Origin: Gryganskiella cystojenkinii
Lineage: Eukaryota > Mortierellomycota > Mortierellomycetes > Mortierellales > Mortierellaceae
DNA length: 28,318 nucleotides
Reading direction: 5' to 3'
NCBI GenBank assembly: GCA_015852425.1
Contig: JAAAIG010000389.1
Span: 5,833 to 34,150, forward strand
How positions within the stretch are numbered: position 1 is the stretch's first letter; every line of letters starts with the position of its first letter. This document shows positions 9,667 to 18,852 of this stretch, one piece after another. A program made the translations under genes and the position numbers. The notes under the pieces are model-generated. The model worked only from the letters and a program-made list of their open reading frames with translations, was not told the origin of the DNA and ran no database searches.

Positions 9667-10428
9667 CTATACTTGTCTATCCAATGTCGACAGCTCAATG
9701 TCGGTCGGGGGAGCGCTAGGGGTGGCCAGTGTAGGAGATGAAGACTTGGTATTATTGGCTACTCGACGCCGCCTCGTCTCGGCCTTGATTTTTTTAATGC
9801 GACTCTTGACAGAGTGAACGAGCTCAATACACATGAGAATACAGACCGCGACACAGATCGAGGTTCGAACCCGAGCGACTTTTAAGAAAGGGATCAAATC
9901 CTGAGTGACAAAGGGCGAAACTCGGGCGTAACCATGTCGACCATCAATGGTTTCGTACGCTTGGTCGTGGCCGTCGCCGTAACAACGGTTAGGAACCGGT
10001 TGAACAATCCCGTTCGTCGAAATGATCTCGCGAACGGGCCATGCTAGGGTTAAGATGAGAAGGAAAAATCGCCAAAAGATGTTTCCGAATGAAAATTTGG
10101 TATAGATCTTATGCGGGTTGGAGCGTTTGCGGTGATCGCCGTGGGGGAGACGGTGTTCCTTGACTTGAACAGAGTAGACGAGCAAGAGGAGGATATCCGG
10201 GACGAGGGTGGCAAAACCTTGGAGGAGCGGGTCGTCAGCGACGTGGTAACAGGAAACCTTTACACCTTGGATAAGGTTGTAGATATCGAGGGCCATCAAA
10301 GGTAAAGAAAACAATACGAGGACTCGATGGATCTTTATACGGGGGTCAGTGACGAGGAAGATTGGCTTGGAGGATTGGAAGGTCGAGTCCGTTGAAGCGA
10401 CAGTTCCTAACGGTGCAGGGGTCGCCAT
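9667..10428 (-). CDS. Four-helix membrane protein of unknown function
   Basis: Single exon, 253 residues from the ATG at 10428. The frame stays open to an upstream ATG at 10602, but that 58-residue extension is Ser/Phe/Tyr-rich and corresponds to CT-rich leader DNA, so I start at MATPAPLG. Hydrophobic segments lie at about 35-53, 71-90, 117-133 and 189-207. A His/Arg/Lys-rich loop (HRLPHGDHRKR) follows helix 2. A longer loop with two cysteines' worth of polar sequence but no evident motif separates helices 3 and 4. The C-terminus is strongly basic (KIKAETRRRR) and then Ser/Thr/Pro-rich, suggesting a cytosolic tail. I do not recognise the family. It is convergent with the tRNA gene. Confidence 0.7.
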   Translation of the reverse strand: MATPAPLGTVASTDSTFQSSKPIFLVTDPRIKIHRVLVLFSLPLMALDIYNLIQGVKVSCYHVADDPLLQGFATLVPDILLLLVYSVQVKEHRLPHGDHRKRSNPHKIYTKFSFGNIFWRFFLLILTLAWPVREIISTNGIVQPVPNRCYGDGHDQAYETIDGRHGYARVSPFVTQDLIPFLKVARVRTSICVAVCILMCIELVHSVKSRIKKIKAETRRRRVANNTKSSSPTLATPSAPPTDIELSTLDRQV

Positions 10429-12180
10429 GCTGTGGTATGAAGGCAAATACTTGTAGAGAGGAAAAACTGTCTTTTTTTTTGGGTATTGGTACTTTGGGTA
10501 TAAGAGAGGGGAAGAGAAGAAGAAAGAAAAGAGAATAGATAAAGAGCGAGACGCGATGATGTGATGTAAATGAGAAAGGTGAATGAGGATGCGAATTGAC
10601 ATTCCTTATTAGTTTGTCGGTTTTTCATTCCCAGACAACCGGACAGGAAATCTCGGTTCTGCCTTCTCAGGCACCAACCTTATTTTTTTTTTTTTTTTTC
10701 GCAACAGCCCAAACTTTGGACTGCTTTCAACTATAGCCCTGGATGATCATAGAGAAACGAAAACTAGGCGTTTATTCTTCCAGAAGGTTGTCCGAGGGAG
10801 AGTTGCTCAGAGGGGGAGTTGCTCAGAGTTGGTCAGGAATATTGACGCCTGTCCCTCAACCGCGTCATAGATACAGGTTTGCAGTCAAGAATTCCCATAC
10901 CTTACAATCCAGTGACCTTCGCGAGCGTCGCCACGAAACACAGCAAGCAAATTCGTCTCATTCTACCACAGAATGAGTCCTAGCAGAGTGATGGCACCAG
11001 GTACACAAGGTGTCGGCAGTACCAGACTTTGCGTGTTTAATAATCTGTTTTTTCTTAAATTGTTCAATTTGAAGGTGGAGAATTAGGTGCCTCGACTATT
11101 AATTGCTATATCCGCGCATGGTTCTCATCCTTGACTTACAAAATAAACTACCGACTGACATTCCTTTTGAACTCCCTGTCGCGATGGACAATATGCATCT
11201 ACGAGCTTCAGTCCTCGAAATAGTTGAGGAGCGCCTAGTTACGCGTAATCGAGAGAAGGAGTCTACTCGATCGATACTTTTGTTCACAGATGATCGTAGC
11301 TACAACAAACACCGTCTCGATACCATTTTCAGATAAAACTATGCCTGAGCTCGAGTCGATTATGCCTGAACTCGAATTGCAGAGTAAACAGCGTCAGATA
11401 TCGCTCCAAAATGAATGTCCCCAAGCATTGATATGTAATCCAGGGCATTACTTCCGTAGCCTAATATTCAGGGTCTTCGACATACCATCGAGTCTCACTG
11501 TGGAGAAATATAAAGATTGATTCAGAACTCCTGGTAACAAGTCCGATATCTCATTACCACTCGTCAACGTTTGAGCCGAAAATTAGTCCCTAGATCCGGC
11601 GTCAGGGAGTAAGTACTGCAAGAAACCGCCCTTTTTTTTTGTTTGTTTGATTGAATGTTTGTCAGTTCTGCAGTACTCCGTACTTAGCAACATGGCACGT
11701 ATTTTATGCAGCATCAATCGACCCTAGCCTATAAAACGTTGCATTTGAACTTGGAAACGAATGGCTAAATAACATCAGACATGACGAATTCCGGTTCTGA
11801 GCCTCAGCAGCTATGTTTAAGGCTCGTTTGGTGCAAAGGCATTCATCTCTCTACGACGATCCTGATTTTGAACTTCAGTAATCGCTTGGTCTCGAACTAC
11901 CACATCCGGAAATGGGAGACTGAGGATACGAGAAAAACACAAACCCGAAGTGAACTACGTAGGAGTACGTACGGTACATCCGTATGCGCAAGTTAATTTT
12001 TTACTACAACCCGATGATAGCTATCGTAGCAGCTGATTCCGACGCACTTGTAACAGGTTGATAGCGACCTTACTCGCTTCTGTTAATGCCTGGTTTCGAT
12101 AACTCTTCGCACAACACCGCTCTGCTATTCTTTTTAGATTATTTTAATGTCTTCTATTTATCTCTCCCGTTTTAATACGA
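10429..12180. other. Gene-poor stretch, no recognisable gene
   Basis: About 1.75 kb. The first 250 bp is the CT/AT-rich promoter of the membrane protein on the minus strand, including a T-run at about 10682-10700. Beyond about 10740 the character changes: no CT-rich tracts, more even base use, several TACG/GTAC-rich patches, and only short frames, the longest being 77 codons (11103-11336) and 71 codons (11781-11996), neither with a family signature. Small repeats are a 13-bp direct repeat (10800-10812 and 10816-10828) and an inverted pair, AGTACTGCA/TGCAGTACT (11612-11620 and 11670-11678). It may be decayed mobile or coding DNA, but I cannot name a source. Confidence 0.5.
10800..10828. repeat. 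Tandem direct repeat, period 16 bp
   Basis: GAGTTGCTCAGAG occurs at 10800-10812 and again at 10816-10828, separated by three G. Two copies only. It probably arose by slippage. Confidence 0.6.
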
Positions 12181-15100
12181 TCATGCTTGCGAGGTACTGT
12201 CCCTGGCAATTGTGATCGTGATTGGAGGGATAGAGGCTAGTAGTCGATGCTTCGCTTGCTGGTCAGCCTTGTACTGAATCGCCTCATCCTTGCCCTTGTT
12301 CATGTCAACCGATAATAATAATGCGCCTCCGACCACGAACAATGCAAGGGGGAACCAAAATCCTGTTCGGAACTCGCCCGTGATCGACTGGATTGCGCCT
12401 GTGACAAATGGTCCGATCCTAAGAAAAGTGCCGACTCTTGTTAGTTCTCAATCGTTAAACTGATTGGGAAAAAAAAGAAGAGATGAAAAGTTGAGAAAGA
12501 AATCGTTTCGTGTTTACCATGAAGAGCCTTTGTCGGCGAGTTGGAAAAGACTGAACCACTCATTCTCATCACCTTCGGGACATAACTCTGCCATCATGAC
12601 TCGAGCAACGCCGAAGAAGGTACTGATGATCAACCCCAAATACGCAATCGAGATCCAAGCTTCCCATTCGTTTCGTAACCCAAATTTGCTCGTGAAGTAC
12701 GGCGTGATGACAAAGTATGCTGTTAAGATCGAATAAAGTCCTAGGGTGAACATCACCATGAACTTTGTGGAAAGCCTCCAACATTGTCGGATCCAGAGGA
12801 AGACGTAGGCGCCGATAAAGGCCATGGCCGAGATGGTGATGGTCATTACCAAGGATTTCGTGTGAGTGAACTTTAGATCTTGATAGGTAATGACGTATAG
12901 GAGCGCTGTTACTGTGTTCACGCCATCCGATAGCATGAACCACGCAAAAATGAATTTCGTCACTTGGGTCAATCGTCGCATCGCCTTAAAGGTCTTGTAA
13001 TCTGAACCGAAATTTAGAGAGAACAAGGCGAATATTCGATGTCAGTTGAACCATAAGAAAGCCAAAAGGACAAGGGTTAACTTTGCTAATTCATATGTCC
13101 AACTTACTCTTTGACCATGAATACACGATCCAGTTACTTCCTTTGGGTAATGGTGGTCCCGGTCTGGCGTCTAACCAGGGTAAAACCACGATCGTCCACA
13201 TCAACCACCACACTCCCGTGAACGCGATCGCGATCTGTAAACTCAGCAGCGAATTGTTCATTCCTATCGAGATCCCTATACAAGTCGCCATGACGATAAC
13301 AGCCCCGACATTCGCTGCGCCAGCACACCACGCCGAAAGATCATTCGTCACCTGTTCCTCGACTTTGCGTTGCGCCGCTGTTGAGAAAGAGATCTGCGTT
13401 CCTGGAGGCGTAATGTCCAAGAGATTCAGTTGACTGGGGATTTTGGGACTGCTAGTGTGGCTACTCCGAGGTGGGGGGGTTCCCTTTTCAGATTTTTCTT
13501 CGGTTGTTGTTGTTGACGGTACAAACGAAGAGGTGGTTGCGTTTTGAGGTACGGGCTCGAATATTGTAGGAAGGGTAGAGACTGCGTGCGCTGTAGCAGC
13601 CGCCTCGGATTCGGCTTTGTCTTCCTTTGCGGCAAGTTTGTTTTCGATATCCATTTTGTGTAACTGTTGCTGAAGTGCTGCTCGTTCGGCAGCATCGAGG
13701 ACCTTTGGGTGGACTCGGACGTAGATCGGCAAGAATGCGTTCGAGAAGACCGATGAGATGTTGTAACAAGCCCAGCCGAGAGGGGAGAGAATCATGGTTA
13801 ACCAGAATAGAGAAGGTGTCTGGATGATGAAAAAGGCGACCGAAGCTAGACAACCTAGGATAGCAAAGACGAGGAGTAACTGTTTCCTGTAGGCTATTTG
13901 AGTTGTCAAGTAAAAAATCGCGTGAGTTGCAAAGATCGACTAACGCGCTTCAGGCGTCAATAAAAAGACTAATTTTTTTTTTCTCTCTTACCTCCGTGAT
14001 CAGCCACAGCTGCGATCGACAATGAAACGAAAAAAGAAAAAATGGCCGAAAGGGACGAGATGTACAGCGAAATCGTTCCAGGATCCAAATAATGATTCCC
14101 AAAGATGTGCATAACACAGTCGTAATCGGCCAAGGTCGTGTCGCAAGGGATGGAGTGGTTCGAAGTTTGGACCCCATTCATCGCGGCCACGTCTTGGATC
14201 AGCAGAGGGACCATCATCACGGCACTGACCCATCCATATGCACAGTAACTTTGTTTTGGATAGAGTTCACAGTGTTCAGAAGAGACGAAAGAAAAAAAAT
14301 GGGTTGGTGAGACTTTTCTCCATAGAATAACAGGTGGTGACAAGATCACGGAGTTGAACGTCACAAAAGGAGGCAAAAGGCAAGAGAGGAGGGTTCGCAC
14401 ACCGTCCAAGAAGGACGATTTCCCTCCTCCTCCCCGGATTCCCGAAAAGAGAAAACGAGGCAGCTGGACACTTATCAAATGTTTGAAACTAACTAGCGAT
14501 AAAAAAGTAGCACATAATAGCCGCCAAAGGTTGGCGAGTTGAACATGAACATGAACAACGAGGACACTTACGTCGCATTTTGAAAGTACCAAGCCCAGAC
14601 CTCAGTTTTCTTCAACGGTACAATTTTTCCTTGTTTTGGCCGTAAGGGATCTTGACCTTCACTGCCCTCAGTGTTTTCTTCTTCTTTGCCAAATGATATA
14701 AGTGATTTCGGGATCTCACCTGAGGCCACCATCTCTGAATGTTCTCGTCCAATCGAGGATGGTGTATAGGATCCTGCGTGAGATGGTTTTCGAGTCCGGG
14801 AAAGGGAGCGCGAACGAGACTTTTTAAGAGTCAATCGGTCATTCGATGTCTTATGTCCGATTGCCTCGATCCCACCCCTCGTGGGCGATCTTCCTTTCCG
14901 TTGGGATCCAGGTGTTGCTTCATCGTCCCCCCGTAGAGTCATGGGGATCGATTCCAACCGATCATTGCTATTGTTGTTGTCGATGTTGAGGCTGCTGTTG
15001 CTGAAGAGCGCCCCATCAAAAATCCCTTCCGAGTTAGTAGGGAAGGGAAGGACTGCTGTCTCTTGAGAGGTCAAGAGGTAGTCGTTCTTTGGAGAAGGTT

Positions 15101-15287
15101 GCCGGGCTACTTTACTCTCTAGCGGAGAACTACCACTACCGCTACCGCCTCCGGGAGTACTGCTGGCGTTTTTGTTGGATGTCTTTTTACGGGCAGAGGA
15201 AGGAGATGGAGAATTGCTGTTGGCTCGACGTACTAGAGGAGAGGTGGTATTGATATTGGGAGGGAGGTTGTTCTTTTGGCGATCCAT
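12181..15287 (-). CDS. ATG22: Atg22-type vacuolar amino-acid effluxer (major facilitator fold)
   Basis: Five exons on the minus strand: 15287-14572, 14248-13992, 13893-13108, 13001-12518, 12418-12181. Every junction is GT..AG and phases close to 826 residues. Family features are the first-helix segment TEVWAWYFQNAT leading into YGWVSAVMMVPLLIQDVA, then SLSIAAVADHG-AYRKQLLLVFAILGC (the basic turn between helices 2 and 3), a middle helix pair LSAWCAGAANVGAV, FAWFMLSDGVNTV (a strong Atg22 hallmark), and a C-terminal WIGPFVTGAI helix. Yeast Atg22 exports amino acids from the vacuole during late autophagy, acting with Avt3/Avt4. The protein is longer than the yeast one (528). The first 225 or so residues are a Ser/Pro/Arg-rich hydrophilic extension, and the central loop holds about 130 Lys/Glu/Ala/Thr-rich residues. 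Intron 1 is unusually long (323 bp). It lies downstream of, and on the same strand as, the HMG-box gene. Confidence 0.88.
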
Positions 15288-16122
15288 GGACGTCGATTAT
15301 TTTGAAGATAAGTGATCTGGGTTGTTGTTACAAGCCGTCTGTAGGTATAGAGATACGGCGAGGACAAAGGATGTAAGACAAAAAAAGGGACGCCGACAAA
15401 AGGAGTGGAATATGATGCAACAAAGTAAAGCAAGAGGCAAAGAGTTGAACGGCCTGAAGTAACTCAAACAGGAAAAGGAAGATTGAGCGAAAAAAAAAAA
15501 AAAAAGAAAGGCAAGGCAAGGCAAGGCAAGGCAAAGAAAATAAAGGGGAAGAAAGAGAGGAGATGGACGGAGGTGAGGAGTTCAAGGGTCAAAAGATGGG
15601 AGGAAAAGATATAAATCCGCAGATCCCTTTTTCAGAGCCGGGTCGACACTTAAAACCCCCTCGAGCACAGATGGACATGATCCCACAACAGGGACACCCT
15701 GGCACAAACATAAATAAAGGAAGAGCCCGACTGCGATCACGAGTACCGAGAGAGGAGAACGAAGGGGGGTGAGGGGGCGATTGTGAGGGGATTATCATCC
15801 TGCTACGAACCCAGTTAGGCTGTTGGGGTACATGTTGAAGAGATAAAAAGAAAGTGATTTGTGGTCTTGGTCAAGGAGGGTTAAGGGATGAGCAAAAGAA
15901 ACCTTCCCCTCCGCAATCTGTTCTCCAGAATACGCGACCCCTAGGTTTTGTACTGTTGTTCTTGCACGTGTTTTGAAGGGAGGTGTTTTTAATGGTACAA
16001 AGAGCATATGTTATCTTACAAATCTGAAATACGAATTAGAAGGAAAGAAAAGAAAAAAAGGTGCAAGATACATGGCTAGAAAGAAGGAAGGAATGGCTTG
16101 CAGAGAGTATGCTTGTTGTGAC
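15288..16122. promoter_or_regulatory. ATG22 promoter and HMG-gene 3' region
   Basis: 835 bp between two minus-strand genes. On the minus strand the part nearest ATG22 is pyrimidine-rich, including a 16-nt A-run (plus strand 15490-15505) followed by five GGCAA units (15510-15534). The remaining part toward 16122 holds the 3' end of the HMG gene and a CACGTG at 15965-15970. No gene is evident. Confidence 0.5.
15510..15534. repeat. (GGCAA)5 microsatellite next to an A-run
   Basis: Five exact pentamer units, directly after a 16-nt A tract and AGAAA. It sits in the presumed ATG22 leader, where the transcript would read CCUUG/UUGCC repeats. Confidence 0.85.
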
Positions 16123-18852
16123 TCATCGAGTGCTCTTGAGGTGCCTTTGCAACAAGAGTCTCGTCTTTTGCTGTTGAATGATTCTCTCATAGAACTCGAT
16201 GCTCCTGCTTAGCTCCTCTTCACTCTCGCAGTCACCAGTTCCAACGATCAGGTTAACACTCTCCTCTCCTTGGTTCCCGAGGGCCGGAGAGCTTTGCTCG
16301 ATGTGCAGGCTGGCGAGGGGGGTAGCGGCTACGTTGCTAGTACTGTTTATCAGTGCCTGTTGTTGACGAGCATGATCGGCGGTCACAAGATATAAGGCAT
16401 TTGGAGCAGTGGGAACGTTAGTTGATCCGGAGGCACCATAGTAGTTACTGCCTTGACCATGGTCGCTGTCTCTCGAGGGGCTGGAGGAGCCGGTGCTCCT
16501 GTGATGAGTGGAACTCATGTCGTTCAGAGTGGAATCTTGGTCAGGAACCGCCCATTGGAAGGTCGCGTGAACATGCCGAGAAAGATCAAGAAGTGGACTC
16601 TTCTCTGGAATGGTTGTGATTTGCAGGGGATATGTGGGATGCCGCGGTAGCTGTTGTTGCTGGAGATGAAAGCTCTTACCACGAGTACATCGAATAAATT
16701 GGGGCAGGCAATTAGTCGATGCTGGTAGTGCCGACATGGCAAAACTTGGGCCGATGGAGGTGGAATCAGATGTAGTCCCCCTGTCGAACGTAAAAGCACT
16801 TTGCTGTTGCTGCTGCTGTTGCTGGGGGTTGATATTCGGCGAAGTCAAGCTCCAACTGCTGGCAGAGCAACCTGGCGTTGTCATTGGTGCCGTGGGAGCT
16901 ACCATTGGAAGAAGTGCGGGCGTCAAGTTGTTACTATTATTGCTCAACAATGGAGATCCTGTGTGACCGAGAGACCAGGGCGCAGGCGATGGAAAGGGGG
17001 GAGCAGTGGCCAGCGGTTCAAATGTCCAGCTCAACAGATCGGATTGGCTATCAACCATTGGTCCCAAAGAAGATATGGCTCCTGCAGTCGTTTGTTCAGA
17101 GACAAAGTCTTGTGGTATACCAGGCGAGTACATCTCTAATGAGCTTGACACAGGCAATGGTGCGATCGTCTGGCTCATCATGGTCGAGTTTGCTACTACA
17201 GACGAGAGACACACAGGCGAACCGTCCTCTAGGGGTGGAGTAGGAAACGGCGGTGATTGAGACTGCACAAGAGGAGGAGGAGGAGGACGCGGTGGCCAAG
17301 AAAGCGGATCCGGCATGTGAAGATCCATGAGCGATGTTGTGAACATCGATGCTGCAGTAGACGATGTTCCCTGCGTAGGTCCAGCCGCAGCCCATAGGCT
17401 CGCAGACGAAAGAATATCGGCATCAGCGCTCATGGACAATGACGAGTCGAATACTAGACTAGCGCTCTCGTTCTCAGGGTTCCAGGTGCTTTGTCCTTCC
17501 AAGGGAGGAAGGGATGTTCGCAGGTCCGTCCGAGACGCATTATCGCCCGTGATTGTCAGGCTTGAAGAATCTTGGCTGGCCTTGCTGTTGTCCCGGCTCA
17601 TAATTGGTGCCAAGGTCGTAAACTCGTAAGCGACCGTGGTGGGGAAGATATCTGGCGTTCGAGTCACTTTAACGGGACGTTTTCTGTCTGCCGATAGCCA
17701 ACCACCAGAGTTCTCATCCTGATTGGTATCGATAATAGAAGGTTTTTTCGATTTTGGGATCTTGACCTTCTTGACCGCAGGTGGTTTCGGTACTGTGTCA
17801 CCAACAAAGTCATGGAGGGCGGTCTCGGTAACATAAAACCTTTTAGTTGATGTCGAGGAAGATGACGATGAAGGTGCGTCACTTGAAGGGGAGCCTCTCT
17901 TCCTTTTGATATTTGTTACATTCCGAGAATTAGTGGCGGCTGGACTAGCGCTGTTGTTACCGATATTTATCTCCGCGGGAGATGAGACAATATCGTTCCC
18001 TTCATATACTTTGTCCTCATTTTTGGTTTGCGAGTGGCCACTATTTTTGCACGCCTTCGTAGATGCAAACGTTCCTGTCGTTTCTACTGCGGATGAAGAC
18101 TGGGCAGCGGTAGCAGCAGAGGCGGCAGCACTACCGCCCCGAGACGGCGCGTACTTGTATGAGGGATAGAGACTAGCATGCTTTTGTTTCTCTTCCAGAG
18201 CCTGTTGACGATAAACACTCTTGACAGACTCTGGTTCGGCTCGCCAACAACGACCTGCGAGTCTCGAAATTTCCTTGTTGTTCTGGTTGCCGTATTTTCG
18301 GACGATCCAAGGGTGCATATCCGTCCGATACTTGATAAAACAGTTGGAGACCCGTTTTATCTTGTCGCCTTCTCGTTTCTGTTTTCGGATTTGTTGTTGA
18401 CGCGCGGACGACGATTGGACATAGTCAGAGGAAGGTTGCGGTTTAGGACGAGGGACAACGGGTGCATGTCGGTTGATGAATTGAAGGGTTCTCGTTGGAG
18501 GTGGCGGCTGCGGTTGAGAGGATGTGGTGGATGATGCAGAGGAAGAGGCGGAGGGAGAATATGTTCCACTGTTATCACGCTCTGCGAGAGGATTATTTTT
18601 AATGAGCTGGGCTCGTTGTTGTCGTTGGGGTGGGATCGACTTTGCGCTCAAGTCTGTGCCTGTTGTGACCATTATTGTTGATGTGCCGGTCACCATTGTT
18701 GTGTCAACGGAGCGACAGGCTTGGTTACTCCGGGTTTTTTTGGGGGAACAGGGGATTGAGGTGTTGGAGGGTAATTGAGTGTCCGTGGAATAACGGAGTG
18801 ATGAAGTTGAGGAATCTAGATATTGTTCTAAGTCTATTGATTTACGGTACAT
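16123..18852 (-). CDS. Large HMG-box transcription factor, MATA (mating-type-like) subclass
   Basis: Single exon, 909 residues from the ATG at 18852. The frame remains open 18 codons further to a GTG at 18906, with no ATG, so an upstream exon is possible. Residues about 165-236 form an HMG box of the fungal MATA type: KRVSNCFIKYRTDMHPWIV, NNKEISRLAGRCWRAE and YRQQALEEKQKHASLYPSY. The DNA-intercalating Asn-x-Phe-Ile pattern and the Trp and Tyr core positions are kept. Such proteins bend AT-rich DNA and include sexM/sexP, MAT1-2-1, Ste11 and Rox1. The rest is low-complexity: Ser/Thr/Pro-rich, a run of eight glutamines in NINPQQQQ..., proline runs, and basic patches (KKVKIPKSKKPS, NIKRKRGSP) that could be nuclear signals. 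A hydrophilic C-terminal helix (EEELSRSIEFYERIIQQQ) may be coiled. The neighbours are not those of the mucoralean sex locus. Confidence 0.85.
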   Translation of the reverse strand: MYRKSIDLEQYLDSSTSSLRYSTDTQLPSNTSIPCSPKKTRSNQACRSVDTTMVTGTSTIMVTTGTDLSAKSIPPQRQQRAQLIKNNPLAERDNSGTYSPSASSSASSTTSSQPQPPPPTRTLQFINRHAPVVPRPKPQPSSDYVQSSSARQQQIRKQKREGDKIKRVSNCFIKYRTDMHPWIVRKYGNQNNKEISRLAGRCWRAEPESVKSVYRQQALEEKQKHASLYPSYKYAPSRGGSAAASAATAAQSSSAVETTGTFASTKACKNSGHSQTKNEDKVYEGNDIVSSPAEINIGNNSASPAATNSRNVTNIKRKRGSPSSDAPSSSSSSTSTKRFYVTETALHDFVGDTVPKPPAVKKVKIPKSKKPSIIDTNQDENSGGWLSADRKRPVKVTRTPDIFPTTVAYEFTTLAPIMSRDNSKASQDSSSLTITGDNASRTDLRTSLPPLEGQSTWNPENESASLVFDSSLSMSADADILSSASLWAAAGPTQGTSSTAASMFTTSLMDLHMPDPLSWPPRPPPPPLVQSQSPPFPTPPLEDGSPVCLSSVVANSTMMSQTIAPLPVSSSLEMYSPGIPQDFVSEQTTAGAISSLGPMVDSQSDLLSWTFEPLATAPPFPSPAPWSLGHTGSPLLSNNSNNLTPALLPMVAPTAPMTTPGCSASSWSLTSPNINPQQQQQQQQSAFTFDRGTTSDSTSIGPSFAMSALPASTNCLPQFIRCTRGKSFHLQQQQLPRHPTYPLQITTIPEKSPLLDLSRHVHATFQWAVPDQDSTLNDMSSTHHRSTGSSSPSRDSDHGQGSNYYGASGSTNVPTAPNALYLVTADHARQQQALINSTSNVAATPLASLHIEQSSPALGNQGEESVNLIVGTGDCESEEELSRSIEFYERIIQQQKTRLLLQRHLKSTR

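Noticed and set aside
9855..9875. GGTTCGAACCC, resembling a tRNA B box
   Set aside because: It lies inside the coding sequence of the membrane protein, with no A box or cloverleaf around it.
10429..10602. 58-residue N-terminal extension of the four-helix membrane protein
   Set aside because: It is translated from CT-rich leader DNA, is Ser/Phe/Tyr-rich like random translation of such DNA, and the ATG at 10428 gives a cleaner start.
14249..14571. ATG22 intron 1 as coding sequence (an open frame runs through it into exon 2)
   Set aside because: The frame differs from exon 1, while splicing 14571-14249 joins the family-conserved segments exactly in phase. Reading through exon 1 gives an immediate TAA.
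16422..17629. Several plus-strand frames of 65-121 codons opposite the HMG gene
   Set aside because: Antisense shadows of the low-complexity HMG coding sequence.
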